Of a stretch of DNA of 60,000 nt, positions 1-38,400 are shown piece by piece. The stretch comes from Tubiluchus corallicola. Its lineage: Eukaryota; Priapulida; Priapulimorpha; Priapulimorphida; Tubiluchidae. The stretch covers positions 64,001-124,000 of the forward strand of contig JAQGDQ010000125.1 of the NCBI GenBank assembly GCA_030141605.1. The letters run 5' to 3'. Made by a program: the position numbers and the translations under genes. The notes below the pieces were generated by a model. It saw only the letters and a list, made by a program, of their open reading frames with translations, was not told the DNA's origin and did no database searches. The number at the start of each line of letters is the position of its first letter. Position 1 is the first letter of the stretch.

Positions 1-605
1 ACAAATGAAGCATGCCATGAAATTCAGCACCCTGATAACACACAAATCGTAATATATTACACTTCTAATCAAACTTTAGTCTTTGCTCTTAACTTACATG
101 AAGTGTGAGCTTTTATTTCACAGTATCGCAATGCATAGTACAGCTATAACAAATAAACATATTAACTCATTTTTGGCCCCACGTTAAAAATTTTATCTAC
201 GGGCCTACACAATAAAGGCAACGTATAATTCAACCATGTAAAATCATCTGCGCTAATCACACAAATTCTCGTGTTCTGCCTACACAAATTTGCAAAAGCT
301 GCAAGTACTCATTAGCTGTGTTACCACGCTCCAGCAATGTGAACTCAAGCTTGTGAGAAATCATAAGTGACACATCAAAGAATTTGTTATGAGTGTTAAG
401 TTCTGATCTCCTCTTGGAATTTCAGTGATAACGCAGAAGCAGAATAATACGAATTTTGGCACCAAAATTTATCTTTTCTGGAATTCTCAAATTCTGCCTT
501 GTCCAAATTTTCATCCTGGATCAGAGCAATATGGATTCTGACATTCATATTCTTGCTTCTCACAAATTATCATACTAGCCAAACTGTGTTTTTGTGATCT
601 TGGTA

Positions 606-800
606 CAGATTTTTCTGGACTAGATTTAGCAAAACAACAAAAGTTTGCTTTTACATTTGGGCGGTAATAGAAATATTTCACTTTCATTATGGAGCCATAC
701 ATTTCTTATTGTGGATTCAGGTGGTATAAATTTATTAATGTGAACTGATGACATTCCTTTTTCAGACTATAAATTCAAGTAATAAAGTAAAGCTCATTTA
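606..800. repeat. Local repeat, copy A (3' of FAF2)
   Basis: It shares an ordered series of blocks with about 1503-1700: AACAACAAAAGTTYGCTTTT, ACATTTGGG, TTATGGAGCC, then AATTCAAGTAATAAAGT (or CTCAAGTAATAAAGT). The copies are in the same orientation, about 900 bp apart and clearly diverged. Confidence 0.7.
731..736 (-). terminator. Putative FAF2 poly(A) signal (AATAAA on minus strand)
   Basis: This is the nearest AATAAA that I see downstream of the FAF2 stop at 1103, about 370 nt beyond it. It lies inside a diverged repeat that also occurs at about 1503-1700. The position is inferred only from the hexamer. Confidence 0.4.
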
Positions 801-1102
801 CAAAAATTATTCACCACAAAATAAAATTCAACAAATACATGGATTTCCCACGACACTATGATGCTATATTCACATTCACTGTAAATACAAATGTTTTAAA
901 GCAGTATATACAGAGGTAACAGTTCTTCAAAACTATTCTGCAGATTTTCTGACTAGCAAATGTTGGATCCGAGTTGCTTATAACTTTGTTACCCTCAATG
1001 AAATTTTTTCCGTTCATAATACTGAAATGTCAGCAGCAACTGCTACACAACTGCAGTAATGTACCACACGTCACCATGTAATTCAATTTTATCGTAGTTG
1101 GC

Positions 1103-13535
<12,433 letters not shown>

Positions 13536-13639
13536 TCTGTTTGTTTGGCTGTACTGTCATATTTCCGTATTAGAATGCGCCGCGACTGGATACTTTATCT
13601 ATGGTTTAAGATAACGTTACCGAATTGCTGGCAATAATT

Positions 13640-14223
13640 AAAAATATTTAATGATGATGATGAAGATGATATTGACAACAACAACAACAATAATAATAAT
13701 AACAATAATAACAACGACGACAACAACAACAACAATAGCGACTTGAGGTGAGCATCGAATTACAGGTGATTAAGGGACAGGGGTTAATAAAAACCCCATA
13801 TTTTTTCAATAAATAATTGTAGATTACGGATTTAAACATTACTATGGTTAAAGTGGCAATCACAATTGCAGGCGGATTATTCCATTCATTCACTGCAGTA
13901 AATTAGTATTTAGGAATGTCAAGACATGACCGCTCTTTAGAGACTTTTAACTAGATCCTCCAGTCTTAAAATAAACAACCAAATTAAAGAACTTTTCAAG
14001 CAAAATGTTTTCTTTTCTAGTTAGTATTTTGTAAACGTCAATAAGATCTCCATGGTGCCTTCTTAATGCAATACTTCAACCTTTCTAAATGTGTGAGATT
14101 TTTACAAACGAATATTATTCTTGCAGCACACTTTTGCACACCTTCCGTAAGCAATATGTCTTCCTGATAACGGGGATTCCAAAGCTGCACATTGCATTCT
14201 AGATGAATTCCAGTTGGTCTCAT
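13640..14223 (-). mobile_element. 3' fragment of a CR1/L2-like LINE (RT C-terminus and tail)
   Basis: Read on the minus strand, it contains the usual carboxyl region of a LINE reverse transcriptase in order: VQLWNPRYQEDI, EGVQKCAARII, LTHLERLKY, HHGDLIDVYKILTRKENI, then NEWNNPPAIV and FKSVIYNYL. Frameshifts and stops break it. It ends in a tail of TTG/TTA/CAT trinucleotides (about 13650-13740), matching the microsatellite-like 3' ends of CR1/L2 elements. The 5' part is missing, as is usual for truncated insertions. Confidence 0.85.
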
Positions 14224-15271
14224 GTATAGGTACTATGGTAAGGTACTATAGGTGCGGTATAGGTGCTATAGGTACTATAGAACCCCCTGTTTTCACTCAT
14301 TATTATCAATAATATTCAATTTGATGTCTTTTTCTTTAGTTCTTTCTTTATACTTGTGCGGAACCGGAGCATGGTAGTACTGTTTGCTTCACAGCCCAAG
14401 CAACGTGCTGTTTGGTTGTTGTGTGCATGCTGCCATTTGCACATGTCTGAGAATAACACACTATACACTAGCTGCACTGCTAGGCAGAAAAAGTACTGTT
14501 GCTAACACAGTTTCATTTACCATGTGCTTAACTGTGAAGTTTTATATGCTTGAATGTGTTAACGTGTAGACTTAGCATCTGTGACTGTATGTGAACTACA
14601 ACAGCTTACTTTTTCACAGTAGTCTTACCATGAGAAACTTGCAGTTAAGAAAAGAGGCCGTTCAACACTTGATCTTAATATCTTAGCCAGAAACAAGCAA
14701 CAACAAAAAGTATATTAGTAACTTTAATTCTAAATGGTATCAATGGAAAATTGGCTATGCGGCTGTAAAGTAAAAAATGCTTCCAGTGTTTAGGTCTTTA
14801 TCAAGTTTATATACAAATATTTAAATCCTTGTTTGTTTAGAATTACAATTACAAATTACAACATTAACATTACATACGTTTGTTTCGTTTTACATAGTAT
14901 TAAAGCAATGGCTAAAAATTTTCTGAAGCAGCACCCCAATTTGTGCTACAAGCTTCAACCGATGAGGTCTAACATAACTAATGTATAATTTCAACATAAA
15001 TTCTTCATTTCTGGAAACGATGTGCCTCGATCTTTATCATCCCGAGATTTTGTCGCTTTATAGTGAGAATACACATTCCTGGGAAAATTTCAGTCTGATG
15101 TTATTGAGTTGAAGTTAGAGTTCGAACATTCAAATTTGATTCGAACTCAAAATTATAGATTCGAATAATTCACGTCTTTAACTACATGCCTCCATCAAAA
15201 TTAAAACATTTGAAACATCATGCATGCAATCAGCACAATTTAGCTGCAATTTCTGCAGTTTTTGCAAAAAC

Positions 15272-15492
15272 AATTTTAGTATTTTTACTGCAGAATAAAA
15301 TCAAGCTATACACATAAGTTTTGTGAAACCTCTTTTTACTATTAATTCGAAAATTTATTCAAAAATCTTTGATACTGAATTTGAATTCATTTCGGAATCA
15401 AGTTCTCGAAATTCGATTTGATTTGAGTGAGAAAGTTACAAATTTCATTTGATTCAATTTTGCTTTGTGGTAGAGAATATATGCTCACCCGT
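15272..15492. mobile_element. Dispersed repeat end with hAT-like terminus, copy 2
   Basis: Same family and orientation as 9205-9374, with the conserved blocks TTTTTACTGCAGAATAAAA and GGTAGAGAATATATGCTCACCC. TTCGAA-rich segments at about 15118-15175 may belong to the same element. No transposase is visible. Confidence 0.5.
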
Positions 15493-17106
15493 TTTATAGT
15501 GATCATTGAGCGTTCTAATCAATAAAAATGAATTATGGTTTTCAGATGCTCATTTATAGTTATCAATACAGAGTAAAATGTAACTTCTTGCTAGAAGAGT
15601 AGAAAAAAAACAAGTAATAATATACAGTACAAAACAATTTATTACATTGAAGTATTGCTGAATCAATCAAGTATATATTATGTCCTGAATGTTTGTAAAC
15701 CATTGTGGATCTTGGAGATTTAAAGTCAAATTCAACATTCTCCAACACATCCTTCAAGTACCTCACAAACTTGTTTTTGGGATAATCAATAATATATGTT
15801 TGGATCATCTAAATCTGTATTCTGTCTTTTAGAATAGGTCCAGTGTGTTCAATGTGATTGGGGTCTGTCGAGTTTTCAAACCATTCATATCAATCTACGT
15901 GCCTACATGATCAAATCCCTCACAGAAGATTACATGCTCTACACACTTATCTGTCGAGGGCCCAATGATGAGGGGACGTGACCGGTTCTAGCCTTATTCA
16001 GCAGTACGTTGATGTAATAAACTGTAATGTACTTAATCGTTGGTTTTGTACACTACCCTTTAGTAAAGTGTGACATTACATCCATAGAATGTTACGAACT
16101 TATAACGTTCTTACAGAAACAAATTAACAAATGAATATTCTTTTGTTTGAGGTTGAGAAACAATCGAGGAAGTCTAGAAGTTTCACCTCTAATACTGAAT
16201 AAAAAGAGGAACTTTTGAGACTTTTGCTTTTGCGCATTTTTTTCTACTTGGAGAAGAGTATTCGTTAGTGCGAGAGAGTCCGCGCAGACCATGTTGTTGT
16301 CCTAGACGTTCCAAAGTTTCCCCTATTGACGTATTGGCTCGTTTAACCCGTTAAGCATTTCGTTTTTGAGAAAAAGTAGAAGTTTGTATGGCTCTAGTTA
16401 AGTTTTTAAACTTTGCAGTCACTCGTATTAGTTTGCGTGAAATAAGCCGCCAATCTTGCTCCTTTGAGTATTACGCAAAATTCGATTTTGCCGTTAAAGC
16501 TAGAGGGACGCCATTCTTTTCTTATTTGAATAGGTTTGTAAAAAATAGTAAGTAGAGAAATCAGTTTTACGTTCGGGCTTACTTGGCGTACTCGGACATT
16601 GCTAGCCCTAAATACCGCCTGCTTCGCACAACGCTCGATCTTGAAGAACACCGACCTCTGATCTACCCTCTGATGTTGAAGATCCTGGTGCATGTGGAAC
16701 ATCGGTCTTTGTGCACCAGATATTATCTCAGATATCTGCTTTTTTACAAATTCTGTACACTAACACCGAGAAAGCTGTAGTCTATTATTTTAGCAGGCAA
16801 ATGCCCTAACCTCAAATTATTGGGGATGCTTAAGCAACTGCTTATCAATAAATATTTGCAATTTTAGCAGAACAGCTGCCAAAAAGTGAATATTATTATA
16901 ATACTGTTTTCTATGTTTTCTGTTTTAGTTATTTTTAAAGCATGTGGCAGGATGCTAGAGTGTAACATTCTGCTTGTCTTTCCGATCAATTTGATTGGTA
17001 AATGCTCATTGGGAAAGAGTTAATCAATCAAAATGTCACAGAAATATATTTGTCTTACTAGTGAATGCTTGTTTGATTCTTTTTCAGATTTTTCTCCAGC
17101 TCAGCA

Positions 17107-20217
<3,111 letters not shown>

Positions 20218-20320
20218 TTTGCTGGTTTAGTCACTAGGCTAATAGGTTACTGCACTGAAAAAAACTAACAACTATTAGTTTTTATTAATGTGTAAAATTT
20301 GATTCTGCATGCTGCTAAAC

Positions 20321-20326
20321 ATTAAA
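20321..20326 (+). terminator. Putative IDI1 poly(A) signal (ATTAAA)
   Basis: ATTAAA lies 104 nt after the IDI1 stop. It is the first common signal variant on the plus strand. Not tested by transcripts. Confidence 0.35.
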
Positions 20327-21139
20327 ATTAGCCAATGAAGGTGGACAGCCATTGTCTCTCTGTTTGTAATCTAACGATTCATCTGTTGTTTAATAATGTA
20401 AATAGTTGCGATATATTTTTTTATAAAAAATGCAATAATATATATTTGTAAGTTCTTTATTAGTCATTTAATTTGTGGTACTGTTATTGTTATAATCATG
20501 TCATAAATATATGATGTCTTATTCAAATTAACTTTTTCAAATCAACTGTTATTTACCATGATTTTTCTGGTTGCTGACTGTGATGGATGTAAAATTAGAT
20601 GACATGCTAACTTTATATTGTAAGTAGACGAGTGTGTAACAATTTACACATCTGTTCTGTAGAGTGAACTTGACGCTACTAAATCATAACAGTCAGAAAG
20701 TCTAATAATTTGACTCTTTTAGTTAATAATTTTTTCAGTGGTTGTTCCAAAGCAAGTATAAAATCATTTTCTTAGCAAAACTGTACTTTTTTAATTTGTG
20801 TCACCCGCAGATGTTGACAAGTTTTTGCATTTTGCGAAAGTGATTTTTCGTATTGTTCACAATAGTGACGCTAAGGGTAAATGGAATTTTTTTCCATATT
20901 AGGCTATTTCAGTATGACAGCTTCTGATTAAAGATTGTTCTTTCTGCATTTCCGCATTACAGCTTATTAGTAATGCATACTAGCAAAATGGACAAAGACA
21001 CTTATTTACAGTCACTGGGACAACATTGATAATAGACTACTACGTGCATACGACATTTAATGAACACAACTACACTTGAGATGCACAAACAGTAGATAAC
21101 AACTGTCATGGCCTGTGTCGAAAGACATCTTGCTGTCAT

Positions 21140-21590
21140 TGAGGCAGTCTAAGTTTGCCAAACTTTTCTGGGTCAGGCTGCTAATATAAATCTAATCGGG
21201 ACTTAAACACGGAAGGGTTATTGACATTGACGACATTTTCGGGTAGCTTATTCCATTCGTCAACCATCCACATCGAAAGAATCTCTCGTTTTCTGCTCCA
21301 TTTTTTGGAGGCTACTCTTCTTGATTTTGTAAGGATGCTCTGGAGTACTTCCATATGTCTAAGACAGAAGGTAGAAACATTTTGCTAGCATCAATGTGAT
21401 AAAAACCTTTTAAGGTACGGAAGGTTTGGATCAAGTCTTGCATCTTACGCCTATACTTTAAAGTTTTCTTATACTTTCCTTATCGTATCTTGCTTCGCTG
21501 GATTCCAAACTATGTCGCCACAATCCAAAATTGGTCTAATCATTGACTTGTATAATTGAATCATCAGGGCCTAATTAAATAAACGAAGTT
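21140..21590 (-). mobile_element. LINE reverse-transcriptase C-terminal fragment
   Basis: On the minus strand the reading includes LIQLYKSMIRPILDCGDIVW, NPAKQDTI, then after frameshifts RHMEVLQSILTKSRR, WSRKREILSMWMVDEWNKLP and NPSVFKSRLDLY. This is the standard C-terminal region of CR1/L2/Jockey-type reverse transcriptases. Several stops and frameshifts show it is inactive. Confidence 0.85.
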
Positions 21591-22022
21591 TTGCTTAACA
21601 ACCATAAGCCTTCTGCGAGCTTTAGTAACAGTGTGATGAATGTGGCTTTGTTAAGCAAGTTATCAACAATGATGCCGAAGTCTTTTTGTCCAATGACATT
21701 ATTTTGTAATTTCTATACAAATTACAGTAGTACAATATTTATTATTATAGTGGTACAAAAATTGCTACTGTCATAAATTTAAGTCCCCGTACGTGACACG
21801 CATGACTGACTGCTTTTATAACTGGTGTGCACTGTAACTTGTAGACTGTGGTTGTCGTAGTCGCTTAACATTTTTTGACTTTCACTCTATCTGAAAGACA
21901 TCGTGATTATAAAGTTTCGTACAGTTTGCTAATTTGTTAAATGCGCGTCGTGCAGTTGACAACGTGTAGTCTCTAAATTAATTTCTAAAACCCGGCTTTC
22001 GGTGATACGGCATTTTATTGCA

Positions 22023-32952
<10,930 letters not shown>

Positions 32953-33159
32953 ATATGTATAATGGTTCGTTTCAAAATAAGACAGATTTGAATATACTGT
33001 ATTAAGGCAGCGACTACTTTAATAATCAGTGTAACCATGGAATGCTTCATTCACAGTTGAGGATGTTCCTTCCATGACACTGAAGAATAATTTGCACATT
33101 CTTCATTTTTCTTAGCATGCTTTTTGCTAAGTTAAATATGTTTGTGTATACAGTCAAGA

Positions 33160-33173
33160 AATAAACAAATAAA
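33160..33173 (+). terminator. RPN2 poly(A) signals (two AATAAA)
   Basis: AATAAA occurs at 33160-33165 and again at 33168-33173, about 210 nt after the stop. This is a good distance for a short 3' UTR. Confidence 0.6.
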
Positions 33174-33601
33174 TTACCAGTTTTGTGTTTCTAACAATGT
33201 CTAGTTAATAGATAGTGCTAATTATGGTTCCTGCAAATTTGTTGATGCTGCTTTTATGATTAATAAATTCTGCAGAAAAAATGTTGTACATTCCTACAAG
33301 TGCACAGCCAATTTCCACATTAGCTTGCAGTGCGATTAAGAAAGCCGCCTTACACACATTTACTCATACAAAACGCTGAAGTTTTCACATCTTTCTTTCA
33401 GGTAGGGCACGAGTTGTTAGCAAATATCGTGATAAGTTGATAACCTTGGTGATAGACTGCAAGGACTAGCACATCTTCAGTTCTTAATGAGTGGTGAATT
33501 TTGTAACTTTAATTATTGATTCTTTCTGTTTTCAATGGCTGTAATTATCAATAAATTTAGATTTTACATTTTTACATTTGTTGTTGTTGTTCTGTAATGA
33601 T

Positions 33602-34090
33602 CAGGGTGCATAAGATTATGGATATGCATAAAATAAATAAAATAGCTTATTTTATGGATTTTCGAAATTTTATTTTATGGATATCAATAAAATAAGAAAT
33701 AGACTATATCTGGAACGTGATGCCCAGGGGGAAATCAATTAAAAAGTAAAAACAGGAGTGCTTGAAACGTGTTTTTAAACACGCAGGACTTAGTTTCAGA
33801 CCGAACTTCAGCTCATGCTTTGGTTGAAACTTCGCCATCTTGATAACAAAAAGACAATGAGAAAAAAACAATGTAAAATAGCAAATCCGGAAATGTGCTT
33901 TTGTTGGTTTGTTTTCTTTCTCCTTCTAACGCTCGTTTTTCAGTGTTGCCAATGCTTACAACTCGTTACTTTGTACAAAAAATCACAAAATTTTCTTTTT
34001 TATTTTATGCATTTATGTTATGAATTTTTCAAATTTTATTTTATGGATTTTTGGTCTTATTTATGGATATCCATAATCTTATGCAGCCTG
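33602..34090. mobile_element. Non-autonomous hAT element, 489 bp, with perfect 8-bp target-site duplication
   Basis: The termini are inverted: left CAGGGTGCATAAGATTATGG, right (reverse complement) CAGGCTGCATAAGATTATGG, and the match continues through GATATSCATAAA. GTAATGAT is present immediately on both sides (33594-33601 and 34091-34098), an exact 8-bp duplication as made by hAT transposases. TTTTATGGAT-like motifs repeat inside both ends. There is no transposase. The intact duplication suggests a fairly young insertion. Confidence 0.93.
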
Positions 34091-35209
34091 GTAATGATGT
34101 TCTGGTGCACAGAGCAAGCACCATGGGATGACATTACTGTGTACACTTAATAAAAGTTCCATTGTAAGAATGCCATAAACTGTGCATTAACCATAGTCCT
34201 GAACTGTAAACTTGCCAAACAGAGAAGTCACTAGAATGCAAATAAGATGTACCCGTGTTTATTATAGTCATACCTAAATAAGTATGAGTTTCATCTGTTT
34301 TACAAGAATTTGTTCTATTCATAGCAGTTATGCAGATAACTTTAATATGAATATGGGGCAATTCTGATCACTCGGGCATTTAATATGATGGAATGTTATT
34401 ATATTGTTTATAATGTATGATGTCACCGATAAAACTTCAATATTTTTACATGAAACGAATGACATCATTACACATCAAATTTAGTATGACTAAAACTGTT
34501 AGTACATATCCATATAATTATGAAAATATAGTAATAAAGAAATATAAACACCTAAATATTTATAATCCAGAAAAAAAACTTTTGCACCAATATAAATTCT
34601 ATGGAACAATCACCTTAGTACACAAAATGTGATAATTAGCAAACAAGATAGTCAACATTTAATCATAAAATGTACAAAGATAAACAATAAGCAAATGTTA
34701 CTAAGCCAAATAAGTTACTGGTGCAACAACTAAGATTAGGCCATCGTATGAATACGTCTCTAACACAAAAATAATGATAAATACACGTAGTATGTTTCAG
34801 ATACACCACCATTACATGTTGCCCATCACTGTTATGTCTTAAGGACTAAATAACTTTATGAAAAACCACAGATACAAAGTGAAATGCACAATTGCCTTGC
34901 CCAGAAAGCAACTATTTAGTAATTATATGAATGTTCCAATAGCATTTCTGACTGCTTATATTCATAAATGTAAATTTTGTATATCATAATATTTTACTTC
35001 ATATATAGTTACAATTAATATTGCGTGAACTTGGTAGTCATGTGCTGGAAATCTCAAAACAAAATGCTTAATTTTCCCATTAACAGACTCATCTGAGGCG
35101 CTATTGTACATGTAGGTGAATTGCTGCTGGCATAATCCCAATACAGTTCAACTTGATTTGATGCTAAAATATTTCTATGTAAATCAGGAGAGTTTGCCTA
35201 TGCAAAACT

Positions 35210-35215
35210 TTTATT
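35210..35215 (-). terminator. Putative TPD52-family poly(A) signal
   Basis: AATAAA on the minus strand, about 250 nt beyond the stop at 35466. Another AATAAA overlaps the stop codon itself but is too close to serve. Confidence 0.4.
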
Positions 35216-35465
35216 TGCTTTATCAAAAGAGAGAAAAGAATCACTGAGGTGACAAAAAAGCATAGCACAAGTCTCATTTTGCAAATAGTCGCTATAATAT
35301 ACAGTGTAGGTGCTGAGAAGTTTAGTGTTTTATCAACTTTCTTTAGTTACAATGGAGAGCCTGCTCTTAAAAGTGAACTACAGCATCAGTTTCATTATTA
35401 AAATAAGTTACACTATGCAACATGCCCTCTGTGAGTGGTAAGACAAAAAACAGGTCCTTGCGCAT

Positions 35466-38400
35466 TTATTTGATCTGTTTAGGCTCATCTGTCATGGGTG
35501 TCACCGGGGCGGACTGTGTCTGTTGTCGAATGTCCAGCTCATTATTAACATCGTCTGTGATCACGTCAGGGTGGCTCGTTGACTCTGGATTACCAATTAC
35601 CTTTGCCTGAAAATCAAACAAAATTCTCAAATAAAGAATAAAACTAATCTGCACTGCAAAATGAACACAAGAATGCACGACTGTGAAAAGTGTGACAGGC
35701 ATTAAAGTAAAACCACTAAGTCTCCGTAAATATACCGATTTCTCATTGCCATAATTAAACAGTTTACATAATACGCATTCTACACACAAGGTTTGCTTCT
35801 TGATGCAGTGAAAACAGTGGCGTCAACAGCAGGGACAAGCAGGATATGTGCAATGGGGTTAAGCTGGCATTTTTATTATAGATGATAAACGCAACATATA
35901 TTTAGATAAAAGACCAGTTCTTTGCCAGTTTTCCTTTGTTATCGTTTGAATTATAATAGAGACAATACCGAGAGTTATAATAGGAATAATTAACAAAGCA
36001 AAAATTTCCAAAAGCATTGAAAACAGTCAAATTTGACTACATTAAACCACTAGTACTGCTATTTGAACTTGAAATGCAAATCGATTTCCTGTTTTTTTAA
36101 ATTCACAGACGAGTGAATGATGCTATCTTACCATAGCTTTTAATTCCATTATTGCACTGTGCTTACCAAGCCTTTGCTGCAAACCCGAAGTTGTTATATA
36201 AAATTCAAGATACGTAGTTCAGATTTCACATTTGCACTTCAAAGGCCATTTATTTAACTGACAAAAACCGATCTCGAGACCAAGACCAGACTGGAATAGG
36301 CAGAAGCCTCATTAGACTCATTAGTTTATTAGTAGTTGGTTCAATACTGACCAGCAATGAAGGCAGTATCAGTTTAAGTAATAACTTCAAAACCTACCAA
36401 AGACCATCGTCTCCTCTGCAGCATGAAAAAGTAGATGAAATTATAGTTATACATGAATCAACATAAACAATCAATCAATCAGTTAACAAGACAATCATCT
36501 ACTACATGATAACTGTAATGCATAAATTTCATTTGCAATCACTTTTGCCATACATGTTACCTTACGTAAATGTCTTTATGTCTTACAATGTAAAAACCCA
36601 AGATGGCAGTAACAATTTAAATGGGTTTCTTAATGGTTGGTCACTATAACTTGACAACAACGTAAAATATTGTATCCAGGGTTTACGTCCAAGTACAGAT
36701 GGGCATATTAATCATTTTAGTATGACAAATTCCTCCTAGATGGCACATAATGCCGGAGCGATGTTTGATAGCTACCACAAACACTGTTACCTAGATAAGT
36801 GTAGCTGCAATTCATCTGTGTGAGTGGAATGCTTAACATTTCAGATTAAAAAATAACAATAGAAAAAAAAGTAAATGACAGATTCACTTTGCAGCATTAT
36901 ACCTAACAATATTCAAGGTAAAACAAGTAATATTTTTCTTGAATGTTACTGAAAAGAAACTAGTTGTCAATTAAATATAATTACTAGTTGATGATGCTAT
37001 CATAGCTGTAACTTAACACGATTACAAACTTAATTTTTTTAACTTATTTGAAATAAAGTAAAAATTGAAATATTAAAGGGAAATGGAAGCACTTTATAAA
37101 GTAAAGTTTAAATTAATGTTCTTAAGAAAGGTTTAAATTAATATTCCTACAGTTAAAGCGAAAAGCTAATGCATTTTAATTGAACAGAAGTTGCAAGCAG
37201 GGACTAAACTTTTTAACGTGAAATGGATTACGCTATCTCGATTTTGAAGTGCATGCCACTGGTCATGACGTCATCGGTATGTCGCCAGGAATACAGCGTT
37301 TAATGTGAATTTGCTTTGCAAAGTTTATGCGTGTTATCAGGAAACAAAAATTATCTGATGAGCAACCCTCCAAAATCCATATTTTTTGTAGATATCAGTC
37401 GAGTATAGCCTTTGAGATATTGGCTTTGACACTGTCAAGTCTCGACAATGTTTATTGGTAGTATTTACCACTCATACAACGAACATAATTAAGAAAAAAA
37501 TTTCTGTCAAATGAAATGAAATCTCATTCTTGCAAAATTTAAACTTGCTTATTTGAAAAAAAGTTTCATGGCTACTGCATTTTAATATTTCAACAAATTT
37601 TCAAGCTTATTATATAGTACAGCATATATGAGGTAGAATCAAATCAACTTTTGTAAGGCTATCTTTTCATAATAACGATATGAAGACATAAATCAACAAA
37701 GTACACACACAATGAATTTTCAAACCTCTTATTTGTCTTGGTCTTAGGGTAAAACACTTTAAGATTGGGTAATGTATTAAGGCATTGATCAGTTTCATAT
37801 TTTGTACTGCAAGAAACTCCTCATGCAGACTTTCCAACTCTCCCGAATTTTCATCCGGAGACTAAGATTCCTTTCTTCCAATTTTTCACCAAATCTTACT
37901 ACAATGTAAACATCTCACAAAATGCAATGGCAGCAAGGTAAAACACCCCTCCCTTTTCCCGAAATAAAATCGCCCACCTATGGCACAACACAGCGTGAAA
38001 AAAATCGTCTAGGAATGCACTTAACTGCAATAAAACTTAATACAGAAATCTACTCAAAGCTTTAGTTTAATGAAGCCACTAAAGTTGGGACTGCAAAGAA
38101 GGTTTTACCAAGAGTCTGAAAATGTAAGCTTCACTTTTCCAAAGATTTAGAAAGTGCCGTCTGCAAGGTTTGTGATTTTGTCCTATTATAGTACATCTGT
38201 GACTTCAGCAGCTGTGATTTGTAATGCTGTTGCTAAGTTCGCTGCCTTGTCTAACTTCGGTGACACTCTTAAGGCTATCTGTAGTCAAGATGGTGCAAAG
38301 CAGGTTGCTTTTGCAGCAAAAATTAACGAATCCAATTGGTTCTACTGATAAAATGTTTAGACCATGTTAACAGGTATGTAATTTTACATCATGGTGCATG

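Larger units (their letters stand above)
1..1102. other. FAF2 3' UTR and downstream sequence, no further gene seen
   Basis: The part next to 1102 should be FAF2 3' untranslated sequence. The rest is AT-rich and gave no recognisable coding exon on either strand. It contains one copy (about 606-800) of a repeat described separately. Confidence 0.5.
13536..17106. other. Divergent FAF2-IDI1 intergenic region
   Basis: It holds the promoters of both genes, the LINE fragment at 13640-14223, a short TAGGTACTA-rich stretch at about 14225-14281, and a dispersed repeat at 15272-15492. A less AT-rich block with several CpGs lies at about 16560-16720 and may be part of the IDI1 promoter or 5' exon. I recognise no other coding gene here. 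A minus-strand frame at 15563-15808 (with IIDYPKNKFVRYLKDV) is open for 81 codons but matches nothing I know. Confidence 0.5.
20218..22022. other. IDI1-RPN2 intergenic region
   Basis: It contains the IDI1 3' UTR, a LINE fragment (21140-21590, minus) and the RPN2 promoter and 5' UTR near 21,800-22,022. I see no other gene. Confidence 0.5.
32953..35465. other. RPN2-TPD52 convergent intergenic region
   Basis: It carries both 3' UTRs and the 489-bp hAT element. The plus-strand frame at 33815-34150 runs through the element and is not supported as a gene. Confidence 0.5.

Noticed and set aside
15563-15808. Minus frame starting MIQTYIIDYPKNKF as a gene
   Set aside because: It has no recognisable domain and no convincing splice partners.
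16406-16780. Overlapping open frames on both strands at the less AT-rich block
   Set aside because: They probably reflect promoter or 5' UTR composition near IDI1; neither frame resembles a known protein.
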